Shown one piece after another: positions 21,531-33,120 of a stretch of 64,000 nt of DNA. A program made the translations under genes and the position numbers. The stretch covers positions 496,001-560,000 of the forward strand of contig JAJKFH010000520.1 of assembly GCA_023333565.1 (NCBI GenBank), read 5' to 3'. The first letter of the stretch is position 1. Every line of letters starts with the position of its first letter. Below the pieces are notes generated by a model. That model had not been told where the DNA came from. It did not search any database and saw nothing but the letters and a program-made list of their open reading frames with translations. This DNA comes from Puffinus mauretanicus (taxonomy: Eukaryota; Chordata; Aves; Procellariiformes; Procellariidae).

Positions 21531-24500
21531 TCTGTCAATTCTAGGAAGCGAGCAGGATCCGAGCACAGGTGGTATATCTAGCTGCCCTCCCCACCTTCAA
21601 AACTTATTAATGGAGGAAAAAAGCCTTTGATGTGTAAGGTTTAGTTTCAGCAGGGTAATCTGCTATACATGAATGATGCTAAGGACTTATCTATATTCGA
21701 GTTACTTGCAGATGCTGAAGCAATGCCACGACAATGTCAACTGTGCAGACCTTTAGTGGATGTTTTGTGGGTGCAAGGAATGCAAGGCTGGACGTCCTTT
21801 GCCAAAATGAAGTTAATATGTACAGTGCTAGAAAAAGCAGCTTAGAGATTGGGCCATAGGTAATTAGTCTCACTAAGGTTGCTTCCCAGAAAGATATTGA
21901 GCTTACTTTTCTAACTAAACTTCGTATCTTATTCTTGCCTGTATTAGTAGCACCATGACTGTGTTGCCAGAATAACAGACTCATAACAAAGGCTCACCTT
22001 TGTCTATACATTTTGCAAGCATCCTCCAGCAGATGTGAATTCTGTTATCTGCTTTAGGCTATTGTACACACTTTTCCGAACAAGCACAAGTATATGACTC
22101 CCATTAATTTATAGATAACTGTCAGGGCTGGGAACTCTTCCAACAGACCTTATTATAGATGTGTTTTATCAGTGGAGTTTAAATTAAAACAGCTGTAAAA
22201 GTACTGGAATTATTCTCTCTCTCTCTCACAAAGATACAAACATGTTCTGAAATGAGATCAATAAAGATCCTGACACAGAGGATGTGTTGCGATTTACATT
22301 AATGTACATTATGGGAAAATGATATTCCTGCTTCTGCCTGGTTTAGGGTAGCCAAGAATTAGTTCTATGCATTCGTTCAAGGATGAAAAATGCTACAGAA
22401 ATGCAACATTTTTTTTGGCAGTTCATATCACAGACTCTTTCACAGCACTTTTTTGTCAGATTAACTGAGTAATTTTCGTCAGTTGGTAACTGAGTAATAT
22501 GGAGTCTGTCTAGGAGGTTGTGCCTGCACTGAAATTTCAACAGCTAACGAGAAAATGTATTGTCATGCAAAATCTCTCTCTCATAAAAATTTAATCCAAA
22601 AGGTCATTGGGATCAGGAATGCCAGTGCTTTGCTTCAAAGCAGGGAAAAAAAAAAAAATCAAAAAAAGAAAAAGAAAAAAAGAAAAATAAAGAAGAAAAA
22701 GGAAAGGGACAAAGGGATTTTTGTAAAACGTTTCTGGAACAAAATTTGTGAATTCAATCCTCTTGCCAGCAAAGAAAGATTAAAAGCTTCTGGAAGCTTC
22801 CTAAGCTCTCCGTCAAGTTCATGTTCACTATTTTGTGCCCTGAAGAAAATTGTAGCCATTTGTTGAAGCAATGAAGTTTCCATCTGTTCTATCTTGGTTT
22901 AAAGTAGCAGTATATTTTCAAAAACCTCAAGGCAATGTTTACTGAAAGCATAAAATGTCCCTGAAGTGGCATCACAGAAGCAAAATATAGATGGTGGAAT
23001 TTTAAAGCTCACAATCACAGGAAAATGCAGTTACAGTTTCATCCACACACATATGCATAATTATATCTGTATATATAAAGAAAGAATAAACAGGGACAGA
23101 AGGAGCACTTTACTTTAAAAATAAATGACCAATTTCAGCTGACTTACCTGGTTAGCAGAGAATCTCTCTAAATAAATTAAATGCATTTTTACTTTGTGTA
23201 ACAAGCAGAAACTAAATTAAACATCAACTTACATGTACTTTATGAAATATTCAAATTATATATTGCACTACATCTTTACTTAGCATATATGTAGTGTGTA
23301 TTCAGGCAATTTTTGGAACAATATGGAAAGTCTCAAGATAAATCCTAAAGCGGGTTAATTGAGGCTAATTTAATTTATACTGTATGCCACCTACCGAAAT
23401 GTTAGTAAAGAGAAACTAAGTGCAGCCTGTCAGTGCGAGGCTTTAGGTAGCAGATAACACACCACTTGGTAGTCTCCTGAGTTTTCAGAATTATTTGAGT
23501 GAAGTCTGTCTTTCAAACTAACTTTGCTTCCATTATACTAAGAACGGTATAAATTCTGTGGCAACAGAAATATAAAACCACACAGTGTTTTCCAAAGTGC
23601 CAAGCAATTGGGGATCCATTAGGAGCTGTAGTTGAGGTATGTACATAGGGATTTGTCTCATCCTACTGAAGGGCTATGTATCATGCTGCCTCATTTACCA
23701 GTAGAAAACAATGGCCCTCTGTATTCTGAATGCAGAGGCAGAATTTCCGCTTGTTGACATGTAATTTCACTAACTCAGGGAGTAATTCAACCCATCATAG
23801 TATTACTGGGATACCTGAATAGTAAGCCCCTCATTCCCTTCTTTCATAATATGCTGAGGACTACCAATATTTAACCATACCTATGATGACTGAGTCATAA
23901 ATAATAATCCTGATGTAAAATATAACATCAATAAAAATCACTAAGACAGAAAATCAGATTAAGTGGAACATTGCACAGGAGCCAGAGGAAAAGCTGAAGA
24001 GACTGAATATGAAACTTAAACTTGCACAGCTTTTGAAGCAGGTGTTCAGCTACCTTGATAACAATCACAGGGAATAGCTCTATTTCCCACAGCTCCTAAT
24101 ATGAGTACCTATTTACTGCTCTAGGGAGAAAACTGGAGGGGGGGAGGGGGCAGGATAGGGAGGCTGGGTGTACGTTTGAAGTAGCTAACTCAGCGTTTAA
24201 AGTAGCCTGAAAAATGGATCCATCACCATCACTGCATTTACTTATCTTACCAGCACGCAACTGCATCTTTCCCCATGCCTCAACTCAGTCTGCTCCCTTC
24301 AGCCTCTGCATCAGTTGTGGCCCCGGCGGCTCCTCCTGCTTATTTCTCTGGGGTCCCCATCCTTCTTTGCTGGGTGCCACTATGAAGGAGTTAAGCTGTT
24401 TTGCTAGATGCGTTCTGTTTCCTCTCTCTTTTCTTTTTTCTTTAAGAGTAGGCTCATGGGAGCAGAGGTTGGAGCTCTCTCCACCTTTTGCAATAGCTCT

Positions 24501-25880
24501 CCTGGCTTTTTTGCTCCTGGGCAGGCATTGGCGGGGCAGCCAGCCAGGCGGATGGAAATTCTCCGGAGGGGGAGCTGGAAATATGCAGTGACCCACTTGC
24601 TGTTTCCAAACTGTGTTGCCCAGTTCTCCGATCTGCCACAATCTAGACCGTTTTAAACACTACTAAGTACAGTTAACATATACTGTGTATACACTAGAGT
24701 GTATATCCAGCACAGTTATAAAGCTGGCATGAGGCTTTAAGCTTAATCACTATGCCAGCAAGACTAAAAAAGTTATGCTCATTCCCTAAACCTTACATCT
24801 GTTTATCGCCAATTTTATTGATCTATGCATCCAGATATAAGCCAAAATCCCTAGGCTCACATATTTATATGCTTTGTGAGTGCGCCATGCTGTACCTGGT
24901 TTCTCAATAACTTCCATTAGATTTGTGCTGTACAGCAAAAGTAGCAGATAAAGGCTAAAGAAACAGTACTTGAGTCAATATTTTTTAGCAAATTACTTTT
25001 TAAATCAAGATATTGCAGTTTCAGATCTTTGAGTCCAAATAACATTGAAAGAGTTTGGAGAAAAATGGTAACAATGGAATTATATTCACATTTAAACTTA
25101 CCAGCACCAGTTCTGTTTCTGCAGTTCCTTTGTATTACACATTTTCTGCCGTAAAAGTTATATGTTAGCCTATTCAGGGCTGTTTTGTGTGTGTGAGGCC
25201 TGGGTATGATTTGTTAAGTGGCAGTAATGTTACAAAGAGTATTGATTTTGAAACGTTTCCCACGCAATGCTTGGCAACATTTTGTCAGATGAACCATTTG
25301 ATTTTACCACTGCAGAGGTCATGGTTCATGTTGTGTTACAGCATCATAAATGAAAGGCTTCAGTGAAGTTACAGTAGATTTAACCCATAGTAACCAAGAA
25401 TGACTTTACATCTAACTGTGTCTGCTCAGACAATTAAAAATACTTCAGATATTTAGGAGCTGAGGAAGTTTGACATCATTTGCAATCTATCCACTGTACC
25501 AGTCACTGCATTTTGTAAGGCCTTTCTGGTACTAACAGCAGTGAGATACCAAAGATGAAGCCATTGCGATTTGAGATAACCCATCAATCACATACAAAGA
25601 GTGAGTGATAAAGAGGATACTGAAAATTTTTTCTGTAATAGGAGAAATGAGGTTAAGAGTAAGCACCTATGGTACTACTACTAATCCTAGGAATTGTGAA
25701 AAATAAACCATATAAAGAATAAAGCTAGATATGCTTAACAATAGTTGGTTATTCAAACCAACAGTCAAAGTTGTAGTGCATAAATAAAGAATTGGTGCAT
25801 GCAAAATAGATCTAGCTTTCAATCCCCAAACTGATTTGTCTCCCAAGAACTGTACCTTCCTCCTGTTCATCTCACAGCTT
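21531..25880. other. Unique DNA with a GC-richer islet, no gene seen
   Basis: Apart from an A-rich tract (22646-22706) nothing is recognised in these 4.3 kb. The segment 24260-24620 is locally GC-rich and open on both strands (24214-24591 plus, 24285-24641 minus). The translations are unrelated to known families and the two strands' frames overlap, which argues against coding. Confidence 0.45.
22646..22706. repeat. A-rich tract with GAAA interruptions
   Basis: About 60 bases of A with scattered G, including GAAAAAGAAAAAAAG. Open frames across it encode only Lys-rich or, on the other strand, Phe-rich peptides. Confidence 0.9.
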
Positions 25881-27690
25881 CAGAACCAGCTTGATCAGCT
25901 TTGTAACATTCCCCAAGAAATGAAGAAAACTCCAGCTTAGAGTCAGAAGTCATGAAGCTAGGAAATACGCCTCCAAGAATGGAGACCCCACCACCTCCCT
26001 GGAAACCAGTCCTAATGTCTGACCACCCTCACAGCAAAAAAATTTTTTCATATGTTTAAATGGAATTTGCTGTGTTTCAGTTTGTGCCTATTTCTCTTGT
26101 CCTGTCACTGGGCACCACTGAGAAGACTCTGGCTCCATCTTCTTTACTTCCACCATCAGGTATTTGTAAACATCAGTAAGATCCCCCTGAGTCTTCTCTT
26201 CTCCAGGATGAACAGTCCCACCTCCCTCAGCCTCTCCTTGTATGATAGATGCTCCAAGCCCTTAACCATCTGAGTGGACTTTTGCTAGATTCGATCCAGA
26301 ACGTCCATGTCTCTCTTGTACAAGGGAGCCCAGCACTGGACACAGTACTTCAGCTCTGTCTCAGTAATGCTGAGCAGGGGGGAAGGATCACCTCCTTGAC
26401 CTGGCAATGCTCTGCCTGATACAGCCCAGGAAGCTGTGAGCCTTCTTTGCTGGGAGGGTGAATTGTTGGCTCATGGCCAACTTGGTGTCCACCAGGGCAC
26501 CCTGGTCTTTTCCTAAGAGCTGCTTGCCAGCCAGTTGTCCCTAGCCTGTTCTTATGCCTGGGACTTGGTATTTTGGTTTGTTGAACTTTATGAAGTCCTT
26601 GTCAGCCCATTTCTTCAGCCTCTTGAGGTCCCTCTGAAAGTCATTATGACCATCTGGTGTATTAGTCACCCCTCCCAATTTTGTACCACCTGCAAACTTG
26701 CTGAGGGTGCACTCTGTACCATTATCCGCGTCATTGATGAAGTTGTTAAACCATATTGGACCCAGTATTGAACCCTGGGGCACACCACTAGTGTAACCCA
26801 GCTCAGCGGTTACTCTAGTTTTCAGTCCACTTCAGTGTCCATTTGTCTAGTCCACACTTCATTAGTTTGCCAATGAGAATGTGATGGGAGACAGTGTTGA
26901 AATCCTTGCTAAGATAAAAAATATCCACAGATCTCCCCTCATCTGCCAAGCCAGTCATCTCTGCTGAGAAGGTTACCAGGCTGTTCAGGCATGGTTTTCC
27001 GTTTATAAATACATGCTGACTACCTGCAATCACCTTCTCGTCCTTCAAACGTATGAAAATGGCTTCCAGGATTATTTGCTCCATGACCTTCTCAAGGACT
27101 GAGGTGAGGCTAACTGACCTGTCATTCCCCAGATCGTCTTTCTTGCCCTTCTTGAAGACAGGAGTGACATGTCCTTTCTTCCAGTCCTCAAGAACCTCCC
27201 CTGATCACCATGACCTTTCAAAGATAATCCAGAGTGTCCTCACAATGACATTGAACAGCAGCGTCAGCACTCCTGGGTGCATTAAGTCCCACAGATGTGT
27301 GTATTTTCAGTTTGTTTAAGTGTTCCCTAACCTGATCCTCCTTCATGGAGAAGGAGTATTCCTTGCTCCAGACTTCCCCTCTGGCCTCAGGGCCCTGGGA
27401 TTGTTGATGGTTGGTCTTATCAGTAAGGACAGAGGTGAATTAGGCATTGAGTACCTTGGCCTCTTCTGTGTCCTTTGCCACCAGGTCCCCATTCAAGAAC
27501 AGACTCACGTTCTCCCTTGTCTTCCTTTTGCTGCTGATGTACCTGGGGAAACCTTTCTTATTGCCCTTCATTTCCTCACCAGATTAAACTCGCAGATAGG
27601 CTTTGGCTTTCCAGCATTTCAAAGCCTTTTTATAAAGTTTACCTGTTCAAGAAGTAATTGCATTCCTCCTTTTGATAGGGGCCAGGGGTT
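25881..27690 (-). mobile_element. CR1 LINE, 5'-truncated (avian type)
   Basis: About 1.8 kb of reversed CR1. From the + strand left end it shows the 3' UTR (GGACACAGTACTTCAGCTCT near 26338; GGAAGGATCACCTCCTTGAC near 26381). Reverse-transcriptase coding sequence follows on the minus strand. Translation gives PQGSILGPIWFNNFINDADN (26783-26720 region), then FAGG, and further upstream DIFYLSKDFNTVSHHIL. In functional CR1 copies the box is FADD; here both aspartates are glycine codons (26685-26690). The frame is split by shifts and stops, so the copy is dead. The right end near 27690 is where similarity fades. The + strand frames at 26535-27802 are antisense shadows. CR1 copies insert by target-primed reverse transcription and are usually 5' truncated, as here. 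Confidence 0.92.
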
Positions 27691-28659
27691 AGAAATGATT
27701 CTGCTAGAAGTGGACAGGGAGAGTATGGGTGTCTTGGCTCTCTGGGGTACAGTCTTGGTAAACATAGCTGCAAAATTTTACTTGTGCGAGACACGTTTTT
27801 AGCGTTAACAAACATATGAAGAGAATGGAGTTGCAGATGACATTTCTTTTCTTCTTAAGGTAATACTGAAATTTTAAGCCTCTTTTTTGCTGTTTTTACT
27901 TCAGTGACTTCAGCAGGAATTCTGAATATTTAAAACTAATTGCATTTGTCTGCATTTCAAAGCAAGTAATTCTTAGTCAGGCAAATGCTGGGTTGTTCGG
28001 TGCAAGTCTATCCTGCATGATAAAAAATGGTGCAGAGGTAACTCACTTAGGTAGCTAAATATATTCAGGTAGCTGAACAACTCTCCAAACGGGTGAGAAA
28101 AAAATCCCCAGCTAAATAATGTACCATGCAAGCTGTTATCTCTGAATGGTACTGTGATGACTGAACACTCATCTGGAATTAGGTTGGGTATCTTTAATAA
28201 ACAGCTTATTTTGCACACGTAGAGAGCTGGCTGCTTCATCCAGGGTATTACATCACATCTAAGCAGTGAGTAAATCTTTTAGCTTTTCCTTGTGTAATAT
28301 CTCAAGTATCTAGACTTTTTCTCTCTAAACACTTCAACATCTCATGCAACTATATTTTACACTCTTGACTTGGCACATTCTCTTCTGGTTCTGAACTTGC
28401 TTCACTTGGTTGCTGAAAAGATAATTTTCTTTGTATGCCATCCCAAAAAAATCCAAACCACCAGGCAGTCAGTCCCTTTTCACATATGCTTCCCACTGTT
28501 AAATAAAAGCTATTTATCATTAAAGGCTTCTGTGGCCTGTTGCTGCTCCAGCTATTGTCTGTTATAGCTGCTGTTGAACCACAGCTCTCATCCTTCCTGC
28601 ATCTGTGATGCTACTTTTCATTGATCTGTAATGCAATGTACAGTTATCAATGGCTCGTT
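27691..28659. other. Unique DNA, no gene seen
   Basis: Nothing recognised in this kilobase; short frames only. Confidence 0.5.
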
Positions 28660-28960
28660 TTCCTGGGAGTTCCTGGGGTCTTCAGGAAGAATCTGTCCTA
28701 GGACCAGTCCCATTCATTACTTTAAGAAATTACTTATTCAGTGATTTGCACAATGTATGTATAACACCAGCCTAAAAGGTTTGTAAAATTTTGAATCAGA
28801 ATCCAAATAATATAAACTGTAGAATGTATAAAAATCAACAAAATGACATTTGCTAAGGGCAAATAGAAAACACTGGCCTTAAGATAGAGAAGAATCAAAT
28901 ATATCAGCCTAATGCAGGGACTAACTGCTTCTGAATGAGTTCAAGGAGTGTAGGAATGTG
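28660..28960 (+). mobile_element. Decayed CR1-like fragment, ORF2 end
   Basis: The + strand resembles the coding end of CR1. 'GGACCAGTCCCATTCATTAC' and 'AGTGATTTGCACAATG' correspond to the 'gggcccagt..ttcaa..atcaatgatttggacaatgg' region. 'AAAATGACATTTGCTAAGGG' and 'CAAATAGAAAACACTGG' correspond to 'aaattcaacaagggcaaatgcaaagtact'. Stops break every frame. The call is moderate because similarity is patchy. Confidence 0.5.
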
Positions 28961-31900
28961 AGTCATCAGCATCATATGTCATTGCATGTATTGTGCAAAT
29001 GTCACCAGGGCTGTATTAACAGAACTGTTTTATTTAACATGCCAGCTTGTTTCTCTCTCCAGTAGATGTTCACTTGTTCACTCAGCTGGTGTTCTCATCT
29101 CTTATACTGCATAAATGGCCCAGAAAACCTCTCTGAACAGAGTACTGAAGCTTTTAGCCATTGCAACAGCAAAAGTAATGGCAAAGATGGATGCAGACTA
29201 TGTAGCTCACTGTCTTTTTGTCCCAGGGTCCCATACGAAATGCATTCTGACACCTCACTTCTAGAAGACCTCTCATTTCAGGGCTAAGCTTTTAAAGGAG
29301 TCTTTACAACAATCTGCTGCTTAAAATCACTGGCAGTGGTATTAAGAAACATCCACCCTGTGAAACCCAGGAGTGATTCTCAGCTCCCAGCTCTGGCTGT
29401 GTGCTATGGCAGTGTCCCAAGAGCAGACCAGGACAGGACTGGCTATTCACAAGGTCTTCCCCAGCATCTTGGCTTCTTTGCAAAGGCCCTGTGGGGTATG
29501 CGGGAGGAGGAGCCATGGCACCCCCCAAGGCGGGACTGGGACTGCAATGCACGCTGCACAAGATATCAAGTTCAGTCTGATTCTCTTTCCTCAATATGTG
29601 TCTCCTGGATGGGGCCTCAGTAAAATATACTGCTGCGATGAAACAAGTATGCAGGAACAGATGTCAGACTTGAGGTCTAGTCTAATATCCTGTCCTCGAA
29701 AGTAGCCAATACTGAATGTCTAGGGAAGAGTATAAGAAAAAAGGCTTGGAGAACAGTTACAACCCAGTAACAAGTTTCAAAGCATAACACTCAGAAGCAG
29801 AAAAAAATAGAAAAATTATGATTTTGCAGTAATAAGAAAATCTTCAGAAAACACAAGCAAAGAAAAGGGAACTCTCCTTTAAAGATCTCACCTGTCAGAT
29901 TTTATAGTATGTTTCTGTCTGTAGTTAGACTAAAACGAGTTCTGCACCAGTTCCATACGTTTACCTTCCATTGGCTTTAGTAGATCTGTTCATACTACTG
30001 AAAAAGTGTACCTTCTAGCTGAGTATTGTTTTTTTTCCCTTTCAGCTCTTCACTGTGTATTCTTTAGTTCAGAACTCACCAGGGGGCTGAGTCAAGAATT
30101 TTTATCCTTCAGCAGGTTCCTCACATGAATCTATGGGTTTCTTCGCAAAGTTTTTCCAGAGTCTAGAACAGGCACCTTCCTTAAAGTTCTTAAAGTATCT
30201 TAATATATATAATCTAGTCTTACCTTTAGACCTTCCAGATTTCTCAAGAAATTTACTTTTTACAGAGGTGTAAAGGCATTCGAAAAATGGAATATACCGA
30301 ATTTATAGCCTCCCTGATAGAGCCAGAAACTTATTATGCAAACTTAAAGAGTAAATTCATTGGACATTAGCAAAGAAGCACTACATCTAACTACAGAAAA
30401 AGGTTATTGCTTAAAATATTTAAAATCTGTAAAGAAGAAGGTAGACAAAACATAAACCACATTTTTTTTCTCACCATCTCAGTACCTGGAACTCTGCGGA
30501 AAACTCATTGCAATTCTCTAGCTTAAACTCCAGAAGAGGTTCAAGTGCAACCCTATGCCATCAAATATACACTCTAATCCTAAACCTTAACTTTCTTTGC
30601 TTCTGTAGGGGTTGTATTAGCAGCCAACCCACCAGCCTGTTTGTTACACAGTCTGTGCATGTAGAAGACATACTAACTTAATGAGCCAAAGAGAGTTTTA
30701 CAACATGAATGTTTGATGGTCCTGGTAAAACTGAACTCTGGTGCCACTAGGGCAGTGTTGTGTTTTCCCTCTGTTTATGGTTGATCTTTAGGTATTCTTT
30801 CAGGATTTTTAGCTCTAGAGATTTTGAAGTTCTAGGATTTTGGCTGTTGAACAAACTGTCACTGGCCAGGTCATAGTCTAATCACAAATACCAAAATATT
30901 CTTGGAAATGAATCTATTTCCTTCAACATCGCCTAAAAGGTAAGAGGTTAAGTCCATTCCTCATGTAACTTTGGTGAAGGATGCACCAGTCCTGTAGTGC
31001 AGCAGTAGATAGCTAATACTTTCCTGTAATGCAGAGAAGTCAGCAAAACCAGCAGAAATATGCCAAAACTCCAGGACAGTGTTTGTTTGAACACAACTGA
31101 GGAAGCACTTGATATCTTATTAACACGTAGCTCATGGCTACCTCTCAAAGCACAGCGATTCTTGTTTTAACACATTAAGATACTACTATAGGGGCAGAAA
31201 AGGGGTGTCCACTCTTCAGCACAGTGATAAGAGGGAATCGGAGACTTGGCATACAGCAACAGCCTGCCTTCCCATTTTAGTTGTCCCATCCAGACTGACA
31301 AAAGAAAGGAGCTTCTTTGGCCCTCATATTCCTTCATGCTCTGTCAAGGGAAGTCATGATGATTGAACCTCTGCTGAGACTATATCTGCCGTCGAAGAGC
31401 ACAAAGAGGAGTCTTGTTTTGTGTCGTGGCAGCTAGAGCAAATGCTGCCTCAGTTTTTCTGAAAGAGGAAGCAGATATTATTAGAGGTTACACATTGAAA
31501 TAAATGGTCAATAAAAATTCATGGAAAGACTGGTTTTACTAACTATCTACAATGTAAAAGGTCTTCTGTTAAATCATACGTTAAATTATACGTTAAAATA
31601 AAGCTTGCATAGAGTTCCCATTTGTCATGGCAAATTTTGTGACAGATGGAAAAACGTTATTTCATCAGAGATTGCATTAATGCAATGTGTATTTTTTCAG
31701 TGACACTTTGCTTGTACGCTTACTTGATGGATGAAAGACATTTATTTACAGATGATGCATAACTATCCAACTATCTACATATTTAACTGCCTTTAATATG
31801 TCAAAATACAATTGTATTTTTTCATATATATTTCCACTGTGGTACAAGCAGAACTTTTCACAGGCCCGGTAAAAGGCCTATAATAAACACATAGTCCCTC

Positions 31901-32880
31901 ATTTTATTTCCAAATGCTAATTCTCCGAAACCCTCAGGGATCTCTTTCAAAGTCTGAGGCTGGGACTCAGTCCTGATATTACTGTAGTGGTCTGGGAAAG
32001 ATCTGCTTCAGTCCAGGTGGAGAAAGATTTCCCCTGTCCAGTAAATAACCCACAGGCAGTTCCCAGTCTCTTAAGTCAGTTGTCCACCTCAAGCCAAGAC
32101 TCTTTGGTGCTGTGGTGGTGCAAAAAAATAAATAATGGCATTAAGAGCAAGGAAATGGCACTTTCAATGCCTCCACAAATTACCTCTCATAACTGTTATC
32201 CATAGGGAAGTAATCACTTAAATCAATCATCCTCATGTCATTTTGGACCTCAAAGTTCATAATCAGCCACCCAAACTGCACCTAGAAAAAAAAAAGGGTC
32301 TTCGTCCACTGAGCACACAGTACCAGTTCCCACAGTAACGGTGAGAAACACCACAGAATTGCTACATCACTCCCACCTGGCCAGTGCATGCTTCTGAGCA
32401 GCTTTGAGAGTTGCTGTAGATAAAAATTACCGTACAGTCTCAATGTAATATAGATTCAGTCAATGCAATTCTTGCCTTGACCTGGTAATTGGTGCATTGC
32501 ATTTAAGGAAAAAAAGGTTCTTGGCAGGAAACAGGAAAATGTTCTCCTAATCAATTACACTGTGTGTTCATCAAAAACACCAGGGGACTCAGCCGTATCC
32601 TTGGGGAGGGAATTCAAGTACCAAATTTTAGGTGACATTTTTAAATGGCAAGTACAACAACTCACAAATCCTGTACTCTCTTATTTACATAAATAATTGG
32701 TGTTTAATTAATAACTTGCTGAGAACACTGATCTTGCCTGCATACAGTCACATGTATACAACCAGTATTTTTAAACGGTTGGAAAACAAGCAAAAGAACT
32801 GCTCCTGGCTGAAAGATTTGAGCTACTTCTGTCTGAGGTCTGAGTTATCACAGATGTCAGCATGAACTGTGGTGAATGTG
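28961..32880. other. Unique DNA, no gene seen
   Basis: About 3.9 kb with no recognised repeat or exon. A GC-richer islet at 29330-29560 has overlapping frames on both strands without family resemblance. A small 12-bp tandem repeat lies at 31568-31598. Confidence 0.45.
31568..31598. repeat. 12-bp tandem repeat, about 2.6 copies
   Basis: Units GTTAAATCATAC and GTTAAATTATAC are followed by a partial GTTAAAA. Confidence 0.85.
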
Positions 32881-33120
32881 TGGACAGCGTAGCCCCTTCC
32901 ATCCCGCTTTCCTGGACCTCTGTTGTCTGGCAGGGAATGTGAAAGGAAAACTGATGAGGCAAGGCAGCAGCCGACTGTGCAGAGAGGGTGGCACAGGGCA
33001 GCTGGGAAGCGAGATCAGGTACGGGTGCATGTCTGTGAAACAGCCACCTCTGTCCACGTGCATCAGCTACCGTGTCCACTCTCATCAGCTGTCGTGGCAG
33101 ATGACATGGGTCACTTCAGC
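32881..33120. other. Small GC-richer islet
   Basis: Local rise in GC with several CpGs and a CACGTG E-box near 33055. Frames are open on both strands (32876-33130 plus, 32771-33085 minus), which is a composition effect. No exon or promoter architecture was recognised. Confidence 0.35.

Noticed and set aside
24214..24641. 125-codon plus frame and overlapping 118-codon minus frame
   Set aside because: Both strands are open over the same GC-rich islet, which points to composition rather than coding. Neither shows a domain or splice sites.
26535..27802. Open frames on the plus strand up to 160 codons
   Set aside because: They are antisense to the CR1 element at 25881-27690 and have no family resemblance of their own.
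30028..30110. Pyrimidine tract with CAG (acceptor-like) near 30045
   Set aside because: The following frame closes after 14 codons without a plausible donor.
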